Source of the DNA: Micromonospora tulbaghiae
Lineage (GTDB): Bacteria; Actinomycetota; Actinomycetes; Mycobacteriales; Micromonosporaceae
Reading direction: 5' to 3'
Length of the DNA: 64,000 nt
Assembly: GCF_900091605.1 (NCBI RefSeq)
Contig: NZ_FMCQ01000001.1
Coordinates: 877,860-941,859 of the forward strand
The position numbers and the translations under genes are program-made. The notes beneath the pieces were generated by a model that searched no databases, was not told where the DNA came from, and was given only the letters and a program-made list of their open reading frames with translations. This document shows, one piece after another, positions 23,781 to 32,312 of this stretch; position 1 is the stretch's first letter; each line of letters starts with the position of its first letter.

Positions 23781-24137
23781 TCAGGACGTGCTGGACGCCG
23801 CCGGCGCCTTGCCGGCAGTCGACCCCGACCCGGACCCGGACGAAGAAGACGACCCGGAGGAAGAGGACGACCCGGACGAAGAGGACGACGAGTCGGACGA
23901 CGACGAGGACGACTCGGACTTGGCCGGCTTGCTCGTGGTCGAGGCGCCCTCGGAGCCGGACGAACGGGAGTCCGTGCGGTAGAAGCCGGAGCCCTTGAAC
24001 ACGATGCCCACCGAGTTGAAGAGCTTTCGCAGCCGCCCCTCACACGCCGGGCACTCGGTCAGCGGGTCGTCCGAGAAGGACTGCACCGCCTCGAGCTGGT
24101 GGCCGCACGCGGTGCAGGCGTACTGGTACGTGGGCAC
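23781..24137 (-). CDS. FmdB-family zinc-ribbon protein with poly-serine tail
   Basis: A 118-residue protein. The N-terminal 60 residues form a zinc ribbon: PTYQYACTACGHQLEAVQSF, CPACEGRLRKLF and IVFKGSGFYRTDSR, the signature of FmdB-type regulatory proteins. The last 55 residues are almost only Ser, Gly and Lys (runs of five or six serines). GTG 24137 has GGAGGAG 5 bases ahead. The family often sits beside 5-formyl-THF cyclo-ligase and mscL; the former is next. Its molecular role is unknown. The opposite strand gives an acidic open frame that is only the shadow of this tail. Confidence 0.88.
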   Translation of the reverse strand: MPTYQYACTACGHQLEAVQSFSDDPLTECPACEGRLRKLFNSVGIVFKGSGFYRTDSRSSGSEGASTTSKPAKSESSSSSSDSSSSSSGSSSSSGSSSSSGSGSGSTAGKAPAASSTS

Positions 24138-24200
24138 GTTCTCCTCCGGATCTTCGGCACGGCCTGTTGGCACTCGTGGTCTCCGAGTGCCAATGGTGCG

Positions 24201-24848
24201 TCATGACCCCCGGGTTCGTCCAGCGGAAGCGCCCGGGCCCACACCCGGGACCGCCACCAGCCCGTCCGCCGGAGTGATCACACAGTGCACCGGGCGGTCG
24301 TGCGGCAGGGCGGGCACCGCCTCGACCAGCTCGCCGTCGTGCAGCAGCGCCACGGTCGGCACTGTCGCGGGCACCCGGGCCAGCGCGCGGTCGTACGAGC
24401 CGCCGCCCCGGCCCAGCCGCACGCCCCGGCGGTCCACCGCGACCGCCGGCACCACGACCAGGGCGGCTCCGGCCACCGCGGTACGCCCCCGGGGCGCCGC
24501 GGTCGGCTCGCGCAGACCCCGGCCGGCGGCGCGCAACGACCCCGGGCCGGTGTACGGGGCCCAGTCCAGGTCCAGGTCGTCGCGGAGCACCGGCAGCAGC
24601 AGTTCGGCGTCGGGCGGCAGCGCGGCGAGCAGCACGTCCGGCAGGTCGTCCCCGCCGGGCTCGGAGGCGACCGGCACGTACGCGCTCATCCTGGCCGGCC
24701 GAAGCCGGCGTACCAACGTCACCAGCTCGGCCTGGACGGCGGCCGCCGCCACCGCGCGGTCGGCCGCGGACAGCGACCGGCGCGCGGCGAGTAGCGCGAT
24801 GCGCATCTCCCGCTTCGCATCGTGCGCTTCATCCGAAAATTCCGGCAC
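24201..24848 (-). CDS. 5-formyltetrahydrofolate cyclo-ligase
   Basis: A 215-residue enzyme of the MTHFS family. It shows KREMRIALLAARRSLSAADR near the N-terminus, the SEPGGDDL region, and RLGRGGGSYDRAL, the ATP/folate-binding motif. It converts 5-formyl-THF to 5,10-methenyl-THF with ATP in folate one-carbon metabolism. GTG 24848 is preceded by GGAG at 6 bases; the TTG at 24866 overlaps that site. It is divergent from the GGDEF gene and 63 bases downstream of it is the zinc-ribbon gene, on the same strand. Confidence 0.88.
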   Translation of the reverse strand: MPEFSDEAHDAKREMRIALLAARRSLSAADRAVAAAAVQAELVTLVRRLRPARMSAYVPVASEPGGDDLPDVLLAALPPDAELLLPVLRDDLDLDWAPYTGPGSLRAAGRGLREPTAAPRGRTAVAGAALVVVPAVAVDRRGVRLGRGGGSYDRALARVPATVPTVALLHDGELVEAVPALPHDRPVHCVITPADGLVAVPGVGPGASAGRTRGS

Positions 24849-24876
24849 GCAACACTCCTGACGCAACGCTTGCCTA

Positions 24877-27120
24877 ATGGTCGCTCTGTGTCAGCATCGC
24901 ACCAAGGGAGCGGAACTTCCGGGGGGAAGATTGACGCTACGCGGGCGGTTGACGGCGGCTTTCCTCGCGGTGGTCCTCGGCCCCGTCCTGCTCGGCGCGT
25001 TCTTCGTCGGGGTCACGCTCAGCGCCGTGGACCACAGCCGCGCCACCGAGCGGCTCGGCCTGGCCGCGGCCGGCGTCCGTACCTCGATCGACGCGCTCTG
25101 CCAGCAACTACGCGCGGCGGCCGACGCGGTCGCGCTGGTCGGCGACCCGGCCGCCCGGTCGCGCGCGGCCGACCAGGTGGTCGCCCGGGGCCTGGCCGCC
25201 GCCGTGCGGCTGGCCGACGCCGCCGGCCGCGCCACCTACGCCACGGCCGGCGGGCCGGCCGGGCGCTGGCAGGACTGCGCCGGCACGCCCGCCACCGGAG
25301 TCGGGGCGCTCTCCGCCCAGGTCGGGCTCCGCGATCCGGCCGGCACCGACCTGGGCGCGGTCGCCGCCGCCCAGCCCGTCGACCGGGACTTCGTGGCGCG
25401 GCTCGCCGCCGTGACCGGCGTCGGGGTCACCCTCCTCGACGACCCCGGCGGCATCACCCACACGACCGAGGACCAGGGGGTACGCGCGGCGGTGCTGGCC
25501 GCCGCCGGCAAGGCGGACGGGAACCGGGTGACCGGCACCGGCGACGGCCGGTACGTGCGGCGGGTCGGTCCGTCTCCCGGTCAGCCGCTGCCGCTTGTGC
25601 TGTCGGTACCGGGGGAACGCGCGCCCGGCCTGTACGGGGCACTGATCGCCGCCGTCGCGCTCGCCGCCCTGCTCGCAGTGCTCGCGGCCTGGCGGCTGGC
25701 CCGGGTGACCACCCGGCCACTGGGTGAGCTTGCCGGCGCGGTGGACCGGGTGGCGCGCGGTGACCTGAGCGCCCGGGTGCCGGTGCGCAGCCGCGACGAG
25801 ATCGGGCGGCTGGCCAGCGCGTTCAACCGGATGACCCGGGAGACCGGCACCTACGTGACGGCGCTGACCAGCAGCCGCGACCAGCTCCGCAACCACCTGG
25901 CGGTGCTCGGCGACACGCTCGCCAGCACGCACGACCTGCAACGCATCCTGCGGGTGATCCTGGACAGCGCGATCGCCGCCACCGGCGCCCGGGCCGGCGC
26001 GGTGCTGCTCGTCGACGGCGACGGCGTGCTCGTCGGGCGGTGCGTGGAAGGAATGACCGGGCGCCGGCCGACGGGCGACCCGGCCGACCCGGCGACGCTG
26101 CGGGTGCCGGTCGGCGCCGGGGTGCTCGGCGCGGTGGCCGCCACCGGCGAGCCGCTGCGCGGACGGTGGGCGCCGCCGGACACACCGACCGGGGAGCCGT
26201 CCTGCGAGACGTACGTGGCGGTGCCGTTCGCCACCCCCGGCGCCGCCGAGCCGCGCGGACCGGACCGGCCCGGCCACCCGCCCGCCGACGGCGACCCGCC
26301 CGGCTCGGCCTGTGCGGCGCTCGGCGTGCTCGTGCTCTACGACCGGCTCGGCGGGCACGAGTTCCACGACGACGACGTGGTGACGCTGCGGACGTTCGCC
26401 GGACACGCGGCGGTCGCGGTGGAGAACGTCCGGGTGCACGAGGAGGCGCAGCGGCTCTCCCTCACCGACCCGCTCACCGGCCTGTGGAACTACCGCTACC
26501 TGCGCGAGTCGATCCGCCGCGAGGTGGAGCGGGCGAACCGGTTCGGCCGCATGCTCAGCGTGCTCGCGCTCGACCTGGACCGGTTCAAGAACGTCAACGA
26601 CACCTGGGGGCACGCCGCCGGGGATGCCGTGCTGGTCGAGTTCGCCCGCCGGGTACGCGGCGTGATCCGCGAGGTGGACCTGGCGTTCCGGCAGGGCGGC
26701 GAGGAGTTCGTGGTGCTGCTGCCGGAGACCGACGCCCGGGGCGCCACGATCGTCGCCGAGCGGCTCGGCGCGGTGGTACGCGACCAGCCGGTCACGGTGG
26801 AGGGGAGCGGCGACGATCCGGTGCGGGTGCCGGTGACCGTCTCCATCGGCATCGCCGTCTACCCGGACCACGCCGCCGACGGCCAGCAGGTGCTCGACGC
26901 CGCCGACGACGCGTTGTACGCGGCGAAGGCCGCCGGACGCGACGGCTACCGGCTCGCGCCGGCGCCCGATCCGGTGCCCACCCAGGAGATCCCGGTGGTG
27001 GCCGCCGGGGTCAGCCCGCCGGACGGGCTGCCCCGGGCCGGCGCGGCGGACCCGGCGGGCATCGTCCAGGGCGGCGCGTCTTCCGGTCCTCACCCGCCGC
27101 GGCAGAGCCGTGGCCGATAG
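24877..27120 (+). CDS. HAMP-GAF-GGDEF diguanylate cyclase
   Basis: A 747-residue signalling protein. An N-terminal membrane helix (about 19-45), an external sensor of about 190 residues and a second helix (about 250-272) precede a HAMP domain (RPLGELAGAVDRVARGDLSARV). Then come a GAF domain (about 345-530) and a GGDEF domain. The active site is GGEEF, and REVD sits five residues before it, the product-inhibition I-site (RxxD). It should make cyclic di-GMP under membrane and small-molecule control. No EAL domain is present. ATG 24877 has no ribosome-binding site; TTG 24931 (LTLRGRL) follows GGGGGAAG and may be the true start. Confidence 0.88.
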   Translation: MVALCQHRTKGAELPGGRLTLRGRLTAAFLAVVLGPVLLGAFFVGVTLSAVDHSRATERLGLAAAGVRTSIDALCQQLRAAADAVALVGDPAARSRAADQVVARGLAAAVRLADAAGRATYATAGGPAGRWQDCAGTPATGVGALSAQVGLRDPAGTDLGAVAAAQPVDRDFVARLAAVTGVGVTLLDDPGGITHTTEDQGVRAAVLAAAGKADGNRVTGTGDGRYVRRVGPSPGQPLPLVLSVPGERAPGLYGALIAAVALAALLAVLAAWRLARVTTRPLGELAGAVDRVARGDLSARVPVRSRDEIGRLASAFNRMTRETGTYVTALTSSRDQLRNHLAVLGDTLASTHDLQRILRVILDSAIAATGARAGAVLLVDGDGVLVGRCVEGMTGRRPTGDPADPATLRVPVGAGVLGAVAATGEPLRGRWAPPDTPTGEPSCETYVAVPFATPGAAEPRGPDRPGHPPADGDPPGSACAALGVLVLYDRLGGHEFHDDDVVTLRTFAGHAAVAVENVRVHEEAQRLSLTDPLTGLWNYRYLRESIRREVERANRFGRMLSVLALDLDRFKNVNDTWGHAAGDAVLVEFARRVRGVIREVDLAFRQGGEEFVVLLPETDARGATIVAERLGAVVRDQPVTVEGSGDDPVRVPVTVSIGIAVYPDHAADGQQVLDAADDALYAAKAAGRDGYRLAPAPDPVPTQEIPVVAAGVSPPDGLPRAGAADPAGIVQGGASSGPHPPRQSRGR

Positions 27121-27129
27121 TCTCGCGAC

Positions 27130-28119
27130 ATGTCGGAGCACTCAGCGAACCCCTCAGCGGCCCACGGTCGCTCCCGCGCGGTCAAGGCCGTGATCCCGGC
27201 CGCCGGCCTGGCCACCCGGTTCCTGCCGGCCACCAAGGCGGTTCCCAAGGAACTGCTGCCGGTCGTCGACCGGCCGGTGCTGCAGTACATCGTCGAGGAG
27301 GCCGCGCAGGCCGGCATCGACGACATCCTGCTGATCACCGGTCGCGGCAAGACCTCGATGGTGGACCACTTCGACCGCCGGCCCGACCTGGAGGAACGGC
27401 TCGCCAAGAAGCCCGAGCTGCTGGCCGAGGTCAAGCGCACCGAGGAACTGGCCGCGATCTACACGGTCCGCCAGCCGGAACAGCTCGGCCTCGGTCACGC
27501 CGTCGGGTACGCCGAGTCGCACGTCGGCGACGCGCCCTTCGCGGTGCTGCTCGGCGACGAGTTCGTCAAGCCCTCCGAGCCGCTGCTGCCGGCCATGCTC
27601 GAACTCCAGGCCCGCACCGGCGGTGTGGTGCTCGCGTTCTTCGAGGTCGACCCGGCCGAGACCAGCCGCTACGGCATCGCGTCGGTCGAGCCGGCCGAGT
27701 CGGAATACGCCGACATCGCCGAAGTCGTCAAGGTCACCGGCATGGTGGAGAAGCCCAGCCCGGAGGACGCCCCCAGCAACCTCGCCGTCCTCGGCCGGTA
27801 CGTGCTCCCCGGGAAGATCTTCGACGCGATCCGTCGTACCCAGCCGGGCAGCGGCGGCGAGATCCAGCTGACCGACGCGATGGAGCTGCTGCGTACCGAG
27901 GGGGTGCCGGTGCACGCCATCGTCTACCGGGGCACCCGCTACGACACCGGCATGCCGCTCGGCTACCTCCAGACCGTGGTGCAGATCGCCGCCGAGCGGG
28001 AGGACCTGGGCGCCGAGTTCCGCAAGTGGCTGACCGAGTTCGTCAACAACGGCGACGAGACGGTCACCGCCGCGGTCCTCAACGGCATCCGCGACGCGTC
28101 CGGCGGTGCCGATACATGA
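27130..28119 (+). CDS. galU: UTP-glucose-1-phosphate uridylyltransferase
   Basis: A 329-residue nucleotidyltransferase: AVIPAAGLATRFLPATKAVPKEL (UTP-binding loop with catalytic Arg/Lys), VVDRPVLQYIVEEA, QPEQLGLGHAVGYAE, VLLGDEF, and GMVEKPSPEDAPSN. It makes UDP-glucose for cell wall, exopolysaccharide and trehalose synthesis in the cytoplasm. A GATAGT hexamer ends 8 bases before the ATG, so the transcript may be leaderless. Its stop overlaps the next start (ATGA), coupling it to the molybdopterin gene. Confidence 0.93.
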   Translation: MSEHSANPSAAHGRSRAVKAVIPAAGLATRFLPATKAVPKELLPVVDRPVLQYIVEEAAQAGIDDILLITGRGKTSMVDHFDRRPDLEERLAKKPELLAEVKRTEELAAIYTVRQPEQLGLGHAVGYAESHVGDAPFAVLLGDEFVKPSEPLLPAMLELQARTGGVVLAFFEVDPAETSRYGIASVEPAESEYADIAEVVKVTGMVEKPSPEDAPSNLAVLGRYVLPGKIFDAIRRTQPGSGGEIQLTDAMELLRTEGVPVHAIVYRGTRYDTGMPLGYLQTVVQIAAEREDLGAEFRKWLTEFVNNGDETVTAAVLNGIRDASGGADT

Positions 28120-29429
28120 CCGCGACGGCCGACGCCGAGGCGGCCGCGAACGAGTTGACGCCGCTCGCCGACTACCTGGGCAGTGTGCTGCGCAGGTTAC
28201 GCGCGCTGCCTCCACTCGACCTCGACCTGACCCAGGCGTACGGCAACGTGCTCGCCGAGGACGTGGTCGCCCCGCACTCGTACCCCGCCTTCGACCAGGC
28301 GGCGGTGGACGGGTACGCCGCGCGCTGGGAGGACATCTCCGGTGGGAGTCGGGGGCCGGGCTACGTCCCGGCCCCCTCCGGTATGCCCGGCGGCCGCAGC
28401 ATCCGCCTCAACGTGGTGGGTGACCTCGGCGCGGCGAGCTGGCGACCGGTCCGGCTCACCCCCGGCTCCTGCTTCTCGGTGGCGGCCGGCGCGCCGCTGC
28501 CGATCGGCGCGGACGTGGTCGTCCCGGTGGAGTGGACCGACCAGGGCATGGCCGCCGTCGAGATCTTCCGCGCCCCCAAACGGGGGTACGGCCTGCGCCG
28601 CGCCGGGGACGAACTGGTCGCCGGCACGCTGCTCGCCCGCGCCGGCGCGTACGTGTCGCCGGCCCTGGTCGCGGTGTTCGCCGCCACCGGCATCGGGCAC
28701 GTGGTGGTGCGACCCAGCCCGCGCGTGGTCATCGTGGCCACCGGTGACGAGCTGGTGGACGTGGGCCGGGGGAGCCAGCCGGGGCAGGTGGTGGACACCA
28801 ACTCGCACGCGCTGACCGCGGCGGCGGCGGAGGCGGGCGCGCTCGCGTACCGGGTGGGGATCTGCGACGACGACCCGGAGGCGCTGCGCGGCCTGCTGGA
28901 GGACCAGACGCTGCGCGCCGACCTGATCATCACCACCGGCGGCACCGGCACCGGCCCCGGCGACATGGTCCGCCGCATCCTGTCCCGCCGCGACGGCGGC
29001 CGGGCCGGGCCGGTCACCTTCACAGAGGTGGCCCTCTATCCCGGAACGGCCCTCGGGTTCGGTACGGTCGGCGCCGAGGAGGTGCCGGTGGTGTGTCTTC
29101 CCGGTGAGCCCGGTGCGGCGCTGATCGGCTTCGAGGTGCTGGCCCGGCCGGCCATCCAGCTGCTGGCCGGGGCCGAGCCGGTGTTCCGGCCGAGCGTCCG
29201 CGCGCACCTGCTGGAGACGGTCTCGTCCCCGGTGGGGCTGCGCGAGTTCCGGCCCGCGCACGTGGCCGAGCGGCGCGGAGGCGGGTACACGGTGCAGCCG
29301 CTCGCCGGTGGCCCGTACACGCTCTCCGGCCTGGCCGAGGCGAACGGCCTGCTGGTGCTCGGCGAGCGGGTCACCACAGCCGCTGCGGGGTCTACCGTGG
29401 ATGTGTTGTTGCTGGACCGGCGCCGGTGA
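28116..29429 (+). CDS. Molybdopterin molybdotransferase MoeA/Glp
   Basis: A 437-residue MoeA-type protein. N-terminal domain: LDLDLTQAYGNVLAEDVVAP and FDQAAVDGYAAR. The molybdopterin-binding core has VVIVATGDELVDVG and LIITTGGTGTGPGDMV, followed by VVCLPGEPGAALIGFEVLARP and a C-terminal barrel domain (REFRPAHVAE). It inserts molybdenum into adenylylated molybdopterin. The galU-glp coupling is the order I recall in other actinobacteria, where this copy is called glp. The reason is unclear since other molybdopterin genes are absent here. Confidence 0.9.
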   Translation: MTATADAEAAANELTPLADYLGSVLRRLRALPPLDLDLTQAYGNVLAEDVVAPHSYPAFDQAAVDGYAARWEDISGGSRGPGYVPAPSGMPGGRSIRLNVVGDLGAASWRPVRLTPGSCFSVAAGAPLPIGADVVVPVEWTDQGMAAVEIFRAPKRGYGLRRAGDELVAGTLLARAGAYVSPALVAVFAATGIGHVVVRPSPRVVIVATGDELVDVGRGSQPGQVVDTNSHALTAAAAEAGALAYRVGICDDDPEALRGLLEDQTLRADLIITTGGTGTGPGDMVRRILSRRDGGRAGPVTFTEVALYPGTALGFGTVGAEEVPVVCLPGEPGAALIGFEVLARPAIQLLAGAEPVFRPSVRAHLLETVSSPVGLREFRPAHVAERRGGGYTVQPLAGGPYTLSGLAEANGLLVLGERVTTAAAGSTVDVLLLDRRR

Positions 29430-29481
29430 GCGCGAGGAGTGAGCTTGCGAGCCCCGCAGTCGCGAGCGAAAGGCCGACTCG

Positions 29482-30123
29482 GTGAGGTTCCGGCGGGCGC
29501 CGGGGTGGCCGGCGGTGCTGGTGGACGGTCCGGTGGTGCTGCGGCCGTACCGGCGTTCGGACGCCACCGCCTGGTCGGAGATCCGGCGCGCGAACCGGGA
29601 GTGGCTGGCGCCGTGGGAGTCCCATGTGCCCGGCGGCTGGTACGAGACGAACTCGCCCGCCGCGTTCCGCCTGGTGCACGCCGACCAGCGCAAGTCCGCG
29701 CGTACCGGTGAGGGCATGCCGTTCGCGGTCTGCCTGCGCGAGAACGGGCAGGAGCGGCTGGTCGGCCACGTCAACATCGGCAGCATCGTGCGGCGGGCGT
29801 TCTGTTCCGGGTACGTGGGCTACTGGGTCGACTCCAGGGTGGCCGGTCGCGGCGTGATCCCGACCGCTGTCGCGCTCGCCGTGGACCACGCGTTCGGGCC
29901 GGGCGGCCTGCACCGGATCGAGGTGAACATCCGGCCGGAGAACATGCCGTCCCGGCGGGTGGTGGAGAAGCTCGGCTTCCGCGAGGAGGCCTATCACGTG
30001 CGCTACATGCACATCGACGGCGCGTGGCGCGACCACATCGGATACGCGATGACCGGCGAGGAAGTGGTCGCCGAGGGCGGACTGCTGGCGCGCTGGCACC
30101 GCGTACGTGACAACCGCCGCTGA
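29482..30123 (+). CDS. GNAT-family N-acetyltransferase (RimJ/RimL-like)
   Basis: A 213-residue acetyltransferase: VLRPYRRSDATAWSEIRRANREWL, GHVNIGSIVRRAFCSGYVGYWVDSRVAGRGVIPTAVALAVDHAF (motif A with the R-G-x-x acetyl-CoA loop) and RIEVNIRPENMPSRRVVEKLGFREE (motif B). The pattern is that of RimJ/RimL enzymes that acetylate the N-terminus of ribosomal proteins. GTG 29482 has no strong ribosome-binding site. It follows glp by 52 bases and is part of the conserved galU-glp-GNAT order. Confidence 0.87.
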   Translation: MRFRRAPGWPAVLVDGPVVLRPYRRSDATAWSEIRRANREWLAPWESHVPGGWYETNSPAAFRLVHADQRKSARTGEGMPFAVCLRENGQERLVGHVNIGSIVRRAFCSGYVGYWVDSRVAGRGVIPTAVALAVDHAFGPGGLHRIEVNIRPENMPSRRVVEKLGFREEAYHVRYMHIDGAWRDHIGYAMTGEEVVAEGGLLARWHRVRDNRR

Positions 30124-30298
30124 GGCGAACGCCCGGCGCGGCGCACTGTGAACCGGGTCGGCGGCCCGTAACCTCAAGTAACTGCAAGCTGTGGCAAGCG
30201 CTGCCCGCCCGCACGAAGTGCGCCGTAAACGACGGTCGACGGAAGAAGTTGCGGCGGTGTGACGCTCGCCCCGAACTTTGGTGACGGGAGGGGTGAGG

Positions 30299-31075
30299 GT
30301 GCCCACGTCGGTGCTCCTCGCCGTCCTCGCCGCCGCCGGTCTGCTCGCCCTCGCTCCGGCGCTGGTCCGCCGGTACGACGCCACCGAGCGGCTGGTGGCG
30401 GAGCGGGCGCAGTCGACGGCGCGGGTGCTCCAGCGCCAGCGTCGACGGCGCACCGTGCCCGGGCGGCGACCACTGCACCCCCCGCGCTCCCTCGTTGTGA
30501 CCCTCAGTGAAGACTCCGACACGGGTAGTCTTGCTCGCCCGGTCTCCGCGCCACCGCTGCGGCGTCGCTCCGGGCGGCTCCGGCCTGTCTCCGCGGTGCC
30601 GGCCCAGTCCCGCCGACGGCACCCGCCCCGGCGACGGCACACCCCGGCGATCTACCGCCGGCGCCGGGTACTGGCCGCGCTGCTGCTGCTCAACCTCGTC
30701 GAGCTGGGCGGCGTGGTGCTCGTCGGACCCGGGTTCTGGATCAGCGTCTCGGTCACCGGCGCACTGCTCGTGGCGTACGTCGTACACCTGCGGCAGCGCG
30801 CCCTGGCCGAGCGCCGGCGGCGGCGCGCGGACGCCCGTGAGGCGGCCTGGCTGGCCGCCCGCCAGGCCGAGGTGCGCCGCGAACAGGCCCGGCGCGCGGC
30901 GGCCCGGCGGGAGGCGCAGCGCCGGCTGGCCGCCCAGCGCGAGGCGGTCCGGCGTACGGCGATGGGGCTGGACCGTCCCGCGGACCTGCCGCCGGCGGCG
31001 AGCGGCGGCTCGGTGTCCTACCGGCGTGCGGGCGGCCTGCGCGGACGCCCCTACCAGTCCGGCCGAGGCGCCTGA
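30299..31075 (+). CDS. Two-segment membrane protein with Arg-rich coiled region
   Basis: A 258-residue protein starting VPTSVLLAVLAAAGLLALAPAL, a membrane helix. An Arg/Pro-rich linker leads to a paired hydrophobic region (about 126-163) and a long, charged helical stretch (RQRALAERRRRRADAREAAW onward) likely to be coiled coil. GTG 30299 is chosen because GGGAGGG lies 6 bases ahead. It is typical of actinobacterial envelope proteins next to galU clusters. No function is known. Confidence 0.55.
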   Translation: MPTSVLLAVLAAAGLLALAPALVRRYDATERLVAERAQSTARVLQRQRRRRTVPGRRPLHPPRSLVVTLSEDSDTGSLARPVSAPPLRRRSGRLRPVSAVPAQSRRRHPPRRRHTPAIYRRRRVLAALLLLNLVELGGVVLVGPGFWISVSVTGALLVAYVVHLRQRALAERRRRRADAREAAWLAARQAEVRREQARRAAARREAQRRLAAQREAVRRTAMGLDRPADLPPAASGGSVSYRRAGGLRGRPYQSGRGA

Positions 31076-31110
31076 CCGCCTCGCCCGGCTCGTCGCGCGC
31101 TTTCGGCGGC

Positions 31111-31158
31111 GATCTTGGAAGAATTGGGCCCCTCCGAGGGCCGCTTTCTTCCAAGATC
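31111..31158. repeat. 48-bp two-tier palindromic repeat, copy 1
   Basis: Outer arms GATCTTGGAAGAA and TTCTTCCAAGATC enclose an inner palindrome GGGCCCCTccgAGGGCC. A second copy of the same length (42351-42398) matches at 41 of 48 positions. The element lies intergenically between a membrane-protein gene and tRNA-Ala. It could act as a terminator or be a mobile REP-like element. Confidence 0.8.
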
Positions 31159-31264
31159 TACGTGGGCGGTGGGGCGGTTCGCGTCGTGGGGGCGCGACCT
31201 GTTAGCCTTGTCGCCGGCCCACCCGGTGAAAGCTGGGTGGGACCGACGCCGGTTCGCCGGCGGA

Positions 31265-31338
31265 GGGGCTGTGGCGCAGACCGGTAGCGCACCTCGTTCG
31301 CATCGAGGGGGTCAGGGGTTCAAATCCCCTCAGCTCCA
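31265..31338 (+). tRNA. tRNA-Ala (anticodon CGC)
   Basis: A complete cloverleaf: acceptor GGGGCTG pairs with CAGCTCC, D-stem GCGC/GCGC, anticodon stem CCTCG/CGAGG with the loop TTCGCAT giving anticodon CGC (reads GCG). The T-stem is AGGGG/CCCCT around TTCAAAT. CCA is not fully encoded. A hairpin terminator follows. Confidence 0.95.
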
Positions 31339-31347
31339 CCCAGTTCA

Positions 31348-31381
31348 AAGGCCGTTTCCGCCAGTCGGAGACGGCCTTTTT
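31348..31381 (+). terminator. Terminator after tRNA-Ala
   Basis: An AAGGCCGT...ACGGCCTT stem with an inner TCCG/CGGA extension is followed by a T-run, giving a classical intrinsic terminator just after the tRNA. Confidence 0.85.
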
Positions 31382-31459
31382 CGAACCCGACCCTACGGCA
31401 CGGTGGACAACCCCGACGGGCCGCCACCGTGCCGGTCGTCGGCGGATCACCCGCCGCCG

Positions 31460-32155
31460 TCAGTCGAACAGGCCGTCGAGCGCCTTCTGTTCAAGGTCGC
31501 GCCAGCGCTCGGCGTCCTTCAGCGCTTTGGCGATCTCCTTCTCGTCGAGGTGGTGCGCGCCCTCCTCCCGGATGCACGCGACGCTGAACGGCCGGCCGAC
31601 CGACGGCGAGGTCCGCTCCAGCGCCTCCAGCACCCGTACCATGCCCACCACGCCGAACTCGACGGTGCGCGTGGTCATCCGGAAGTGGGACAGCAGCGCG
31701 CCGGCCTGCTGGGCCATGGGCGCGCCGGAGCCGATGGCGTGGAAACCCACGTCCTCGTAGCGGCCGATGAGCCCGTTGGGGTTGATCTCCACGATCCACG
31801 GACCGCCCTGGCTGTAGCCGGCCGCGAGCAGGTAAGCCGACACCCCGCCGCCGCTGCCCTCGCCCGGTACGTCCGGGATGTAGTTCTCGTAGTGCTTCTT
31901 GAAGACGGGCAGGACGCGTTCCTGCAGCTCGTCGCCGATGTCCGGTGCTTCGAGGATGGCGGTGGCCGAGTCCTGGAGAAGGGGGCGCAGGTCGTTGAGC
32001 ACTCCCCGCGCGCCGCTGCCGCCCCAGGCGGCGCAGTCGCCCAGTGGGTGCAGCTTCTGGGCGGGGAAGCTCAGACCGCGGTCGCTCTCGGTGATCTGGG
32101 AGTCGGCGCCGATCACCACCCCGTCTTTGCAGACAACGGCGAGTACGACGGTCAT
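31460..32155 (-). CDS. Stand-alone proteasome-like (Ntn-hydrolase) peptidase
   Basis: A 231-residue protein whose sequence after Met1 starts TVVLAVVCKDGVVIGADS. If Met is removed, Thr1, Asp17 (GADS) and Lys33 (AQK) fall exactly where proteasome beta-subunit and HslV catalytic residues lie. AIGSGAPMAQQAGALL near residue 137 is the conserved proteasome GSG region. There is no propeptide, as in HslV or the Anbu-type ancestral beta subunits, and it is not beside Mpa/Pup genes, so it is not the canonical PrcB. The ATG at 32155 has AGGAGG at 6 bases. It ought to form a ring peptidase, but partner ATPase and substrates are unknown. Confidence 0.8.
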   Translation of the reverse strand: MTVVLAVVCKDGVVIGADSQITESDRGLSFPAQKLHPLGDCAAWGGSGARGVLNDLRPLLQDSATAILEAPDIGDELQERVLPVFKKHYENYIPDVPGEGSGGGVSAYLLAAGYSQGGPWIVEINPNGLIGRYEDVGFHAIGSGAPMAQQAGALLSHFRMTTRTVEFGVVGMVRVLEALERTSPSVGRPFSVACIREEGAHHLDEKEIAKALKDAERWRDLEQKALDGLFD

Positions 32156-32312
32156 ATGGTCCTCCTGAGCAGGGGTGCGGGGTTGGGCGCGAGGTACCCG
32201 ACGCCCCGCCTGCCTACACCCCGACAGGTGTCGGCCCGCTCACTGCCCGGGACGGGAGGCCCCTCGTAGCCCGCAGGAGGGGACTCGTGCACCGCGCCGC
32301 CGAGACTCTGCG

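Noticed and set aside
23575..23982. Acidic frame (poly-Asp/Glu) opposite the FmdB tail
   Set aside because: It is the complement of the Ser codons; the minus-strand frame has a zinc ribbon and ribosome-binding site.
25108..27141. A 677-residue open frame antisense to the GGDEF gene
   Set aside because: It is a high-GC shadow without motifs; the forward frame has HAMP, GAF and GGDEF.
26040..28115. N-terminal extension of the MoeA/Glp frame
   Set aside because: Out-of-frame reading of the GGDEF and galU genes; the real start overlaps the galU stop.
29430..29481. GCGAGGAGTGAGC-type motif before the GNAT gene as a dispersed repeat
   Set aside because: I recall similar stretches in related genomes, but no second copy was found in this window.
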